A stretch of 59,465 nucleotides of DNA from an uncultured Lachnospiraceae bacterium (GTDB taxonomy: Bacteria; Bacillota; Clostridia; Lachnospirales; Lachnospiraceae), in assembly GCA_947626965.1 (NCBI GenBank), contig CANQUH010000005.1, positions 1-59,465 on the forward strand. The letters run 5' to 3'. The translations under genes were made by a program, and so were the position numbers. The notes under the pieces were generated by a model. The model was not told the DNA's origin and made no database searches. It worked only from the letters and a program-made list of their open reading frames with translations. Shown here in pieces: positions 1-7,161 of the stretch (position 1 is its first letter; each line of letters opens with the position of its first letter).

Positions 1-678
1 AAATGGTATGAAGCGGAAGTCCATAAAATTACAGGACTTCCCCTAAAACAGCGAATAACCTATATCTGGGGATATTATAAACTGTGGATTATCGGGATTT
101 TGTCGGCGGTTATTCTGATAAGCTGGGGCATCCATCATTACATTACGACAAACGCAGATAACTGGTTTTTTGCCTGCTTTGCAAATACACATGCAGATTT
201 GGGGGACGGTTCAGAATTCTGGACAGACTATGCTAACTATGCGGGATATGATCTGAGCGAAAAAAATTTGATTTTTGATGATCAGTGCTACTGTGATCCG
301 ACAGGAAATACGGCTGGCAATGTGTATTACCAAAAATTGATAACCTATATGGAAAGCGGAATGCTGGATGTTCTGGTGATGGAAAAAGACCGGCTCCAGG
401 CGATCGGCGCTTCCGGACGTCTGATGGATTTGGAAGAACAGATGCATACAATTTATGAACAGTATGAAGATCGCCTGGTTTATTGTAAACCGCTGGAAGA
501 AAGTTATGGGAAAGAGTACATACCAGTGGGGATAGATCTCTCAGATACCATTCTGACAGGGGAGAACAGTCCCTATACCGAAGGGGCTGCGTTAGGAATC
601 AGTGCCCTGGCGCCACATCCGGACCAGGCGGAGATCTTTTTAAAATATTTATTTTCTCAAAGCGAAACTGATCTGTGA
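1..678 (+). CDS. Membrane-anchored protein, 5' truncated by window edge
   Basis: The reading frame is open from base 1 to the TGA at 676-678, so the true start lies upstream; 225 residues are visible. After about 30 cytoplasmic residues there is one hydrophobic segment (LWIIGILSAVILISW, about residues 31-47), followed by an extracytoplasmic part of about 180 residues. That part contains stretches such as MLDVLVMEKDRLQAI and a C-terminal HPDQAEIFLKYLF helix, which recall the fold of extracytoplasmic solute-binding proteins. I do not recognise a named family. A strong hairpin at 722-763 ends the transcript. Confidence 0.7.
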   Translation, partial: KWYEAEVHKITGLPLKQRITYIWGYYKLWIIGILSAVILISWGIHHYITTNADNWFFACFANTHADLGDGSEFWTDYANYAGYDLSEKNLIFDDQCYCDPTGNTAGNVYYQKLITYMESGMLDVLVMEKDRLQAIGASGRLMDLEEQMHTIYEQYEDRLVYCKPLEESYGKEYIPVGIDLSDTILTGENSPYTEGAALGISALAPHPDQAEIFLKYLFSQSETDL

Positions 679-721
679 GATAAAAAGTATACAAAATACA
701 ATCTGAAAAGAAATGATGATA

Positions 722-763
722 AAAACCACGATATTTGTTGAAGGACAGATATATCGTGGTTTT
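722..763 (+). terminator. Rho-independent terminator after the membrane protein
   Basis: Inverted repeat with 13-base arms: AAAACCACGATAT at 722-734 pairs with ATATCGTGGTTTT at 751-763, followed by ATTAATG. It sits 44 bases after the stop at 678 and just before the toxin-antitoxin promoter. Both arms end in A/T runs, so it could work in both directions. Confidence 0.8.
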
Positions 764-784
764 ATTAATGAGACTGCTTCTTTG

Positions 785-813
785 TTGACACAGTGAAGAC
801 GCCAGAGTATAAT
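785..813 (+). promoter_or_regulatory. Consensus sigma-70/sigma-A promoter of the RelB-PIN operon
   Basis: A perfect -35 TTGACA (785-790) is separated by 17 bases from a perfect -10 TATAAT (808-813). The antitoxin ribosome-binding site starts 25 bases further on. An operator-like palindrome overlaps the -10 box, so this strong promoter is probably held down by its own products. Confidence 0.85.
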
Positions 814-833
814 TGTAATACAAACCATTACAA
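813..833. promoter_or_regulatory. Palindromic operator over the TA promoter
   Basis: TTGTAAT (813-819), 7-base spacer, ATTACAA (827-833): a perfect 7-bp inverted repeat that begins on the last base of the -10 box and covers the likely start of transcription. Ribbon-helix-helix antitoxins of the RelB/DinJ type bind such palindromes. That this one is the target is inferred from its position. Confidence 0.65.
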
Positions 834-851
834 ACATAAGGAGTGAATGAT

Positions 852-1160
852 ATGGCAACGACTGTGATGCAGGTAAGGGTGGATAAAGAACTGAAGGAGA
901 AGGCTGCCGCTATTTGTGACAACCTGGGGATTGATCTGCCAACGGCAATCAGAATGTTTTTGAAACGGACGGTACTCCAGAATGGCATCCCGTTCAGCAT
1001 GACGCTGCCGAAGCAGGATTATAAGGCTGATATGGCTCTCCGTGCCATGTACAGTCTTGGGGAAGAGGCTAAGAAGAACGGAACCGCCGACATGACGCTG
1101 GATGAGATCAACGCTGAAATTATTGCAGCGAGGGAGGAACGAAACGGGGGAAAATTATGA
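852..1160 (+). CDS. RelB/DinJ family antitoxin
   Basis: Protein of 102 residues. The N-terminal pattern TTVMQVRVDKELKEKA, then CDNLGIDLPTAIRMFLKRTV, is the beta-strand/helix/helix of RelB/DinJ ribbon-helix-helix antitoxins, which dimerise, bind their operator and neutralise the partner toxin through the C-terminus. ATG 852 is chosen over the in-frame GTG at 843 because AAGGAG at 838-843 lies 8 bases before it. The stop overlaps the next start by 4 bases (ATGA), so the two genes are translationally coupled. The partner is a PIN-domain protein rather than the RelE/YafQ usual for this antitoxin family; such mixed pairs are common in Clostridia. Confidence 0.88.
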   Translation: MATTVMQVRVDKELKEKAAAICDNLGIDLPTAIRMFLKRTVLQNGIPFSMTLPKQDYKADMALRAMYSLGEEAKKNGTADMTLDEINAEIIAAREERNGGKL

Positions 1161-1531
1161 CATATTATGCCGTAATCGACACGAATGTGCTGGTGTCGGC
1201 TTTGCTCAAGCCGGAGTCTGTTCCAGGGTTTGTCGTGACCGAAGCACTGTCCGGCAGTATCATCCTGTTGCTCCACGATAGTATCCTGGAAGAATATCAG
1301 GATGTGCTGAACCGAAGGAAGTTCCACTTTAACCACAGGGATGTCCGTCTGGTCATAGATGGTCTTATTATACGGGGAGCCTTTTCAGATGCTGGACCTG
1401 TCACAGATTTTATTCCTGACCCGAAGAACGCCGTGTTTTATGCTGTTACATTGGAGAAGCGTCAGATCGGGAATGCAGCATCATTCGAGACGCATTTCCC
1501 GGTGATTTTTAAGTTTGTCTTATTAAATTAA
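1157..1531 (+). CDS. PIN-domain toxin, probably damaged at the C-terminus
   Basis: Protein of 124 residues of the putative toxin-antitoxin PIN family (usually about 135-145). PIN toxins are Mg-dependent ribonucleases with an acidic cluster. Visible are D8 in VIDTNV, the acidic helix SILEEYQDVL and DPKN (about residue 95). The block that normally follows (a DAYLVTGN-type strand carrying the last catalytic Asp, then the HFP loop) is reduced to QIGNAASFETHFPV, and the usual tail is replaced by IFKFVLLN. The core Asp therefore seems lost through a small deletion or frameshift near 1465-1490. The coupled ATGA start suggests it was once a working toxin; it may now be inactive. Confidence 0.8.
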   Translation: MTYYAVIDTNVLVSALLKPESVPGFVVTEALSGSIILLLHDSILEEYQDVLNRRKFHFNHRDVRLVIDGLIIRGAFSDAGPVTDFIPDPKNAVFYAVTLEKRQIGNAASFETHFPVIFKFVLLN

Positions 1532-1546
1532 CAGGATGTGAGACAG

Positions 1547-1882
1547 ATGACAGAGAGAAAAATTAAAGAGATTATGGAGCGTTTTTCATCAGAAACCAAA
1601 AAATTGTATGGGCAAATACTTCGCACAGTTATCCTGTATGGCTCCTGCGCCCGTGGAGATTTTACCTCGGATAGTGACATTGATGTTATGGTGTTATTAG
1701 ACATTCCGCAGGACAAAATAAATGAAGAGCGCCGAAGAATACTGGATATTTCAGATAAACTGGATTGGGATTATGATGTAGTATTGACTCCGGTGATTCA
1801 GAATTATCAGGTATATCATGATTATCTGCCTGTTTCTAAATTTTATCAGAATGTACAAAAAGAAGGTGTTCGGTATGCCTGA
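1547..1882 (+). CDS. MNT-type nucleotidyltransferase
   Basis: Protein of 111 residues with the minimal nucleotidyltransferase signature GSCARGDFTSDSDIDV: Gly-Ser, about ten residues, then the two metal-binding Asp of DIDV. The third acidic position is plausibly the DYDVVL strand. Such proteins usually pair with a HEPN protein and act as the antitoxin, adenylylating a Tyr on HEPN. Here only a 19-codon reading frame (1875-1934) overlaps its stop and no HEPN domain is visible, so the partner may have been lost. ATG 1547 is preferred to the GTG at 1538, which lies too close to the AGGA at 1533. A role in toxin control is inference; family membership is secure. Confidence 0.8.
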   Translation: MTERKIKEIMERFSSETKKLYGQILRTVILYGSCARGDFTSDSDIDVMVLLDIPQDKINEERRRILDISDKLDWDYDVVLTPVIQNYQVYHDYLPVSKFYQNVQKEGVRYA

Positions 1883-2013
1883 TATGAATGAGCAGATCAT
1901 CCGTAATCTTGTCAACTTCAGATACCTGTGGTAAGATGAAAGCAAAAAATAAAATCAGGCAAAATTAATCAAATAACCTGACAAGTTAATATGACTAAGA
2001 AAGGATGAGTTTT

Positions 2014-3141
2014 ATGATCAAGGATGAAATGAAGAAAAAACTGGGATTTGGATGCATGCGTCTTCCGGTAATTGACGGGGATATGGAGCGCATCGACGAG
2101 GAGCAGTTCTGCAAAATGGTCGATACATATCTGGAGCAGGGCTTTACGTATTTTGACACGGCATATCCGTACCACAATGAAAAGTCGGAAGCGGCCGTGA
2201 AGCGCTGTCTGACGGATCGTTACGACAGGAGCCGCTATTTGCTCGCGGATAAAATGCCGGTGTGGATGGTCAATGAATATGCCGATTTTGCGAAATACTT
2301 CAACATACAGCTGGAGCGCTGCGGCGTGGAATATTTTGATTTCTATCTGCTGCACGCGCTTGATGCGGAGTGCATCGAAAAAATGGAGAAGCTGGGCGGA
2401 TTCCGCTTCCTGCAGGAGATGAAAGAGGCCGACAAAGTTCGTCATATCGGATTTTCTTACCATGACACGCCGGAAGTGCTTGACGGTGTGCTTGGACGCC
2501 ATCCGGAGATTGAGTTTGTGCAGCTGCAGATCAACTACTATGACTGGGATTCGGAGAATGTGCAGTCCGGCGCCTGCTATGAGACGGCGGTTCGGCATGG
2601 AATTCCGGTGATTGTCATGGAACCGGTCAAGGGAGGCACGCTCGCGAATCTCGCGGAAGGACCGGCCGCGCTGCTTCACGCGCTGGATCCCAAAGCGTCC
2701 TTTGCGTCCTTTGCGATCCGCTATGTAGCTTCGCTTGAGAATGTCGCCGTTGTGCTCAGCGGAATGTCCGACTTCGCGCAGCTTCAGGACAACACTTCTT
2801 ATATGAAAGATTTCCGTCCGCTTGGGGAGGAAGAGAAACAGGCGATCCAAAAAGTTGTGGAGGAGCTGAAGAAGCTTCCGACAATCGCCTGTACCAGATG
2901 CGCTTACTGCGTGGCAGGATGCCCGCAGAAGATCCAGATACCGGATCTATTTAAGGCTTACAACAACACAGTGCAGTTCGGTCTGACGCCTGTCACCCGC
3001 AGAGGTTATGACCAGGCGGTCAGCGGGGAGCATGAGAAACCGTCAGAGTGCCTGAAATGCGGCGAGTGCGAGGAGCAGTGCCCGCAGCACCTGCCGATTC
3101 GCGAGCTGCTGGAAAAAGTAGCGGAAGTATTTGAAGGGTGA
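2014..3141 (+). CDS. Aldo/keto reductase with C-terminal 2x[4Fe-4S] domain
   Basis: Protein of 375 residues. The N-terminal TIM barrel carries the aldo/keto reductase tetrad: D48 and Y53 (FDTAYPYH), K80 (LADKMP) and H114 (YLLHALD). The C-terminus adds a ferredoxin-like domain with CTRCAYCVAGCP and CLKCGECEEQCP, each able to hold a [4Fe-4S] cluster. This architecture is widespread in anaerobes and points to electron exchange with ferredoxin-type carriers as well as NAD(P)H; the substrate is unknown. AAAGGA at 2000-2005 lies 8 bases before ATG 2014, so the upstream in-frame ATG at 2005, which overlaps it, is less likely. It stands alone, with no operon partners. Confidence 0.92.
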   Translation: MIKDEMKKKLGFGCMRLPVIDGDMERIDEEQFCKMVDTYLEQGFTYFDTAYPYHNEKSEAAVKRCLTDRYDRSRYLLADKMPVWMVNEYADFAKYFNIQLERCGVEYFDFYLLHALDAECIEKMEKLGGFRFLQEMKEADKVRHIGFSYHDTPEVLDGVLGRHPEIEFVQLQINYYDWDSENVQSGACYETAVRHGIPVIVMEPVKGGTLANLAEGPAALLHALDPKASFASFAIRYVASLENVAVVLSGMSDFAQLQDNTSYMKDFRPLGEEEKQAIQKVVEELKKLPTIACTRCAYCVAGCPQKIQIPDLFKAYNNTVQFGLTPVTRRGYDQAVSGEHEKPSECLKCGECEEQCPQHLPIRELLEKVAEVFEG

Positions 3142-3269
3142 GATGCAGAAAATCATGCGTTTGTCTGCATGGAAACTGGCTGTGCGTATATGTTTCCAGC
3201 ACAGCCAGATCAGGGCCGGAAGGTCATGCTTTCCATGCAGGCATGGAAAGCCATGAATGGAGGTTTGGA

Positions 3270-4514
3270 ATGGGAAAAATCGAGGGAATCAGGATTCAGA
3301 ACTATGGACCATTAAAAAATGTTATTATAGGCAGAACGTTGTCACACAGGAATTTGCAGCCATTAGGCAATCTGACGGCTGTTATAGGGGCAAGCGGAAG
3401 CGGCAAAAGCACCCTTGCCGATGTTTTTGGTTTTATTGCCGATTGTTTGGAGCTTGGCGTGGAAGCGGCCTGCGATATGAATAACAGAGGCGGATTTGAA
3501 GGGATTCTTTCGCGGGGGGCTGATGGCCCGATCTCATTCGAACTGTATTACAGAGAAAGCAGCCGTCTTACCCCGATCACTTATGAACTGGAAATTAACC
3601 TGGATAAAATGGGAAGGCCTTATATACAGCTGGAGCGGCTGCGTTATCGGGTCCAGAAAATCGGGCGTCCTCTCTCTTTCCTGCATCTGCAAAATGGCAA
3701 GGGCTATGCGTTTGAGGGAAAAGAAGGAGGGCAGGATGAAGATGGGAATGTGTTCGGAGGAGAGAACAGTAAGGCTCAGAAAAAAGAAGTAGAACTGGCA
3801 GATATCCGGAAACCAGGAGTTGTTACATTGGGAGCTATGAAACAATATGACCGTATTGAACAGTTTCTCTCTTTTTTAAAGAGCTGGTATCTCTGTTATT
3901 TTTCGCCTGATGAGGCAAGGAAACTTCAGACTTCGGCGCCTCAGCCATATCTGGACAGAAGCGGAAGCAATATTAACAATGTCGCGCAGTATATGTACCG
4001 TGAAAACAAAAAAGAATTTGAAAAGGTATTGCAGCTGATTCAGTCAAAGCTTCCTGGGATTGAAAAAATTGAACCTCAGAAATTTGATAATGGACAGATG
4101 ATGCTGCGTTTTTGGGAAAAAGGTTTTGATACGCCATTTTATTCGTCAAGAATGTCCGATGGGACGCTGAAACTGTTTGCCTATTACCTGCTTCTGCATG
4201 AAAAAAATCCCCGACGTCTTGTTTTCATTGAGGAACCTGAAAATGGGTTGTATCATCATTACCTGGGAGATCTTGCGGAAGAAATGAAAAGGAATCTCAG
4301 AGGCGGATATACAAAGCAGTTTTTTATTACAACGCACAGTCCTTTTTTGGTAAATGCGTTGTTTCCGGATGACGTCTGGGTATTGACAAAAGGACCAGAT
4401 GGCTATTCTGTGGCTAAACGTGCTGCAGAGTATCCTTTCGTAAAAGAACTGGCGGAAGAAGGAGTTTCTGTGGGAGACATGTGGTACAGCAAATATTTTG
4501 AGGGGATGGAATAA
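3270..4514 (+). CDS. AAA/ABC-type ATPase of a predicted ATPase-TOPRIM pair
   Basis: Protein of 414 residues of the AAA_21/OLD-like predicted ATPase group. Walker A GASGSGKST is at residues 40-48, an ABC-like signature SRMSDGTLKL comes before the second half, Walker B is LVFIEEPENGL and the H-loop is TTHSPFLV. The N-terminal KIEGIRIQNYGPLKNV is the usual RecF/SMC-like first strand. GGAGG at 3259-3263 lies 6 bases before ATG 3270, which excludes the longer frame from 3138 that would overlap the reductase gene. The next gene begins 3 bases after the stop and encodes a TOPRIM-like protein. This recalls PARIS (AriA/AriB) and OLD/Gabija-type defence pairs, where the ATPase senses phage and controls the nuclease; function is inferred. 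Confidence 0.85.
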   Translation: MGKIEGIRIQNYGPLKNVIIGRTLSHRNLQPLGNLTAVIGASGSGKSTLADVFGFIADCLELGVEAACDMNNRGGFEGILSRGADGPISFELYYRESSRLTPITYELEINLDKMGRPYIQLERLRYRVQKIGRPLSFLHLQNGKGYAFEGKEGGQDEDGNVFGGENSKAQKKEVELADIRKPGVVTLGAMKQYDRIEQFLSFLKSWYLCYFSPDEARKLQTSAPQPYLDRSGSNINNVAQYMYRENKKEFEKVLQLIQSKLPGIEKIEPQKFDNGQMMLRFWEKGFDTPFYSSRMSDGTLKLFAYYLLLHEKNPRRLVFIEEPENGLYHHYLGDLAEEMKRNLRGGYTKQFFITTHSPFLVNALFPDDVWVLTKGPDGYSVAKRAAEYPFVKELAEEGVSVGDMWYSKYFEGME

Positions 4515-4517
4515 CAG

Positions 4518-5201
4518 ATGTACATTCATTTTTTGATTGAAGATGAATCCACAGAGGTACTGGTGGGACATGTAATGCACAGAATGTCCGGGATATATCC
4601 AGATAAAGATATCTCATGGAAGACAAAATACTTTAAAGGACTGGGTAATTTGCCCGCAAGGGGAACGGTTTCAGACAGAAAAACAGGAAAATTACTGAAT
4701 GACCTTAGCATGTATTTAAAAGGAGTTGATAAAACACTGCGTCATATGGAGCAGGCGTCAATTTTTATCGTACTTGATAATGATGAGAGGGATACAGAAA
4801 ATTTTCTGAAGCAGTTGAATTGTATTGCCCGTGATAATATGATATTGACAGACTATGTTTTTTGTATTGCGGTAAAAGAAATGGAAGCATGGCTGTTGGG
4901 AGATATAAATGCAATAGAAGAAGCATACCCCAATGTCAAAAAAGCCCCCATAAAAAAGTATGAGCAGGATGGATTGTGTGATACATGGCAGGTGCTGGCT
5001 GATATGGTATATCCTGGAGGGTTGAAAAAGCTTGAAAAAGTGACTGGCAAATCATACAATGAGATTGGGAAAATGAAAAAAGAATGGGCAGATAAAATCG
5101 GAAGAAATATCCGGTTTGAGAGGAATTCTTCACCAAGCTTTCAATATTTTATCAGACAGCTTATGATGCGTATGGAAGAGGAACAACGGCCTGTCGGGTG
5201 A
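4518..5201 (+). CDS. TOPRIM-like (DUF4276-type) partner of the ATPase
   Basis: Protein of 227 residues. It begins with IHFLIEDESTEVLV, continues with SIFIVLDNDERDTENF and then VKEMEAWLLGD. This spacing of an early Glu, a DxDE strand and a Glu-rich EAWLL(G/A)D helix is the pattern of DUF4276/TOPRIM-fold proteins, which are putative metal-dependent nucleases. It follows the ATPase gene with a 3-base gap, so the two are surely co-expressed. In PARIS and OLD systems the TOPRIM subunit is the effector. I did not identify the family with certainty, and an OLD-type helicase or other extra domain is absent. Confidence 0.7.
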   Translation: MYIHFLIEDESTEVLVGHVMHRMSGIYPDKDISWKTKYFKGLGNLPARGTVSDRKTGKLLNDLSMYLKGVDKTLRHMEQASIFIVLDNDERDTENFLKQLNCIARDNMILTDYVFCIAVKEMEAWLLGDINAIEEAYPNVKKAPIKKYEQDGLCDTWQVLADMVYPGGLKKLEKVTGKSYNEIGKMKKEWADKIGRNIRFERNSSPSFQYFIRQLMMRMEEEQRPVG

Positions 5202-5323
5202 TTGCCAAGAGCAATGATCTGGGCACAGGCGAAAAACATACCAGGTGACATCTGGGAACAGGAATCTCCGGATATTGTGAAGAAAAATAATAAATCAGCT
5301 GATTTAGATAGGGGGTATCTGAA

Positions 5324-7057
5324 ATGAATCATCCGGTGATGCCGCTGGGACTGGAGAGCTTTGAGGAAATACGCCGGCAGGGCTATTATTATATTGACAA
5401 GACAGAGATGATCGCGCGGCTGCTGCAGAAGTCGTTCAAGGTAAATCTTTTTACCAGACCAAGGCGGTTTGGAAAGTCGCTGGCCATAAAAATGCTCGAA
5501 ATTTTTTTTGATATAAGAAAGGATTCAGAGGATATTTTCCAGGGATTGAATATCGAAAAACAGGAAGCGTTGTGCCGGGAATGGAGAAACCAATGGCCGG
5601 TAGTATCTGTAACTTTAAAGGAAGTAGAGGACAGAAATTTTGCGTCGGCGCGTGAAAAACTGAAGATTAACTGTGCGGATCTGTACAAGGAGCACAGTTA
5701 TTTGCTGGACAGCGATAAAGTGGATGCAGCTGACAGGCAGTTTTTTGAGAGAATCCGGTATCAGGAAGCGAAGGATGAGGAGCTTTATAACGCATGGTAT
5801 GTTTTGATGCGCATGATGCATGCCTGCTTCGGCAGGAAAGTAATTCTGCTGATTGACGAATATGATGTGCCGCTTGCCATGGCGAATGAAGGAGGATATT
5901 ATGATGAAATGCTGGGGCTTGTCCGGGGACTGATGGGGAAAGCTCTGAAATCCAACCCTTTTCTGAAATTTGCCGTTGTTACCGGATGTCTTCGGATTGC
6001 GAAGGAAAATATCTTTTCAGGGACCAATCCTTTTGTATCCGATACTGTCAATGGAGAGCGGTTCAATGAATTTTTCGGGTTTACGCACAACGAGGTAAAA
6101 AGGCTGCTTCAGGATACAGGGTTTGAAACGCACGAAGAGGAAATCCGCAGATGGTACAATGGATACCGGTTTGGTTCTGTCGATATCTACTGTCCGTGGG
6201 ATGTGCTCAATTATGTGAACGCACTGCAGGATGATCCGGACAAAAAACCGGAAAGTTACTGGGAAAATACCAGCCATAACGGGATTCTGCGGAATTTTAT
6301 TGAGAGGGCGAATACTGCGGAGCAGCGGGATGCTGAAGTAAATGACAAATTCGAGATTTTGCTGAGCGGGGGATGCATTCGGGAGCATATTGAACAGAAT
6401 CTTACTTATGATACGGTTCATTCTTCGGAAGAGAATCTGTGGAGCCTCCTGTATCTGACAGGGTATCTGACACAGGCGAAACAGGAATCTCCTTCAGATG
6501 AAGAAGATTCAGAAAAACTGTCTTTGCGGATCCCCAATGAAGAGGTAAAGGTTCTTTTCCGAAAAACGGTGGCCGAGTGGTTCCGAGAGAGAATCTCGAA
6601 GATTGACCGAAGTGAATTATTTCAGGCCCTGTGGAATGGGGACGATGAAAAGGCTACCGAAATAATTTCAGATCTGCTTTTTGATACGATCAGCTATTAT
6701 GATTACAAAGAAGATTTTTACCATGCGTTTCTCGCGGGGATTTTTGCGGGAGCGGGATTTTATGTGGAGTCTAACAGGGAACACGGAACAGGAAGGACGG
6801 ACCTTGTTGTTCGAGACCGCAGCCGCAGGCGGGTAATGATCATCAAGACGAAGCGCGCGGATTCTGAGAAAATGCTGGAGAAGGAATGTGAGAAAGCGGC
6901 AGAGCAAATTACGAAAAACAGGTATGCCGGGGAATTTTCCAGAGGATATCGGAGTGTAATCTGTTATGGTGCCGCATTCTTTAACAAAATGTGTCTGGTA
7001 AAAAATATCACTAATACTGGTTATAATCAGCGAAAGAAGAAAGAACAGGGCAAATAG
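5324..7057 (+). CDS. AAA-ATPase-like/PD-(D/E)XK (DUF1703) protein with altered nuclease motif
   Basis: Protein of 577 residues with the AAA-ATPase_like domain: YYIDKTEMI, Walker A RPRRFGKSL (about residue 45) and Walker B VILLIDEYDVPL (about 170). This is followed by the C-terminal PD-(D/E)XK nuclease-like domain (about residues 465-560: AGAGFYVESNREHGTGRTDLVV). The family is very common in Clostridia and Bacteroides; its job is unknown, with defence or phase-variable nuclease roles proposed. The nuclease motif is unusual: the strand that normally reads (I/L)E-x-K reads IIKTKRA, so the metal-binding Glu is Lys, while the Asp of RTDLVV is kept. The gene has its own GGGGG-type ribosome-binding site before ATG 5324. 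Confidence 0.87.
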   Translation: MNHPVMPLGLESFEEIRRQGYYYIDKTEMIARLLQKSFKVNLFTRPRRFGKSLAIKMLEIFFDIRKDSEDIFQGLNIEKQEALCREWRNQWPVVSVTLKEVEDRNFASAREKLKINCADLYKEHSYLLDSDKVDAADRQFFERIRYQEAKDEELYNAWYVLMRMMHACFGRKVILLIDEYDVPLAMANEGGYYDEMLGLVRGLMGKALKSNPFLKFAVVTGCLRIAKENIFSGTNPFVSDTVNGERFNEFFGFTHNEVKRLLQDTGFETHEEEIRRWYNGYRFGSVDIYCPWDVLNYVNALQDDPDKKPESYWENTSHNGILRNFIERANTAEQRDAEVNDKFEILLSGGCIREHIEQNLTYDTVHSSEENLWSLLYLTGYLTQAKQESPSDEEDSEKLSLRIPNEEVKVLFRKTVAEWFRERISKIDRSELFQALWNGDDEKATEIISDLLFDTISYYDYKEDFYHAFLAGIFAGAGFYVESNREHGTGRTDLVVRDRSRRRVMIIKTKRADSEKMLEKECEKAAEQITKNRYAGEFSRGYRSVICYGAAFFNKMCLVKNITNTGYNQRKKKEQGK

Positions 7058-7161
7058 TTTCAGTAACATGGACTGTAAGAATAAACCTGTTTTCTGACAG
7101 TTATGAAGAAATGTTCAGCAGAATGCGAAAGAGGCGGGAGAAAATTGGGAGGTCAGGTATT

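Noticed and set aside
1875..1934. 19-codon frame overlapping the end of the MNT gene, as a HEPN partner
   Set aside because: Too short and without the HEPN R-x4-6-H motif; not supportable as a gene.
3138..3269. Longer N-terminus of the ATPase starting in the reductase gene
   Set aside because: Cys/Trp-rich translation without family similarity; a good ribosome-binding site precedes ATG 3270.
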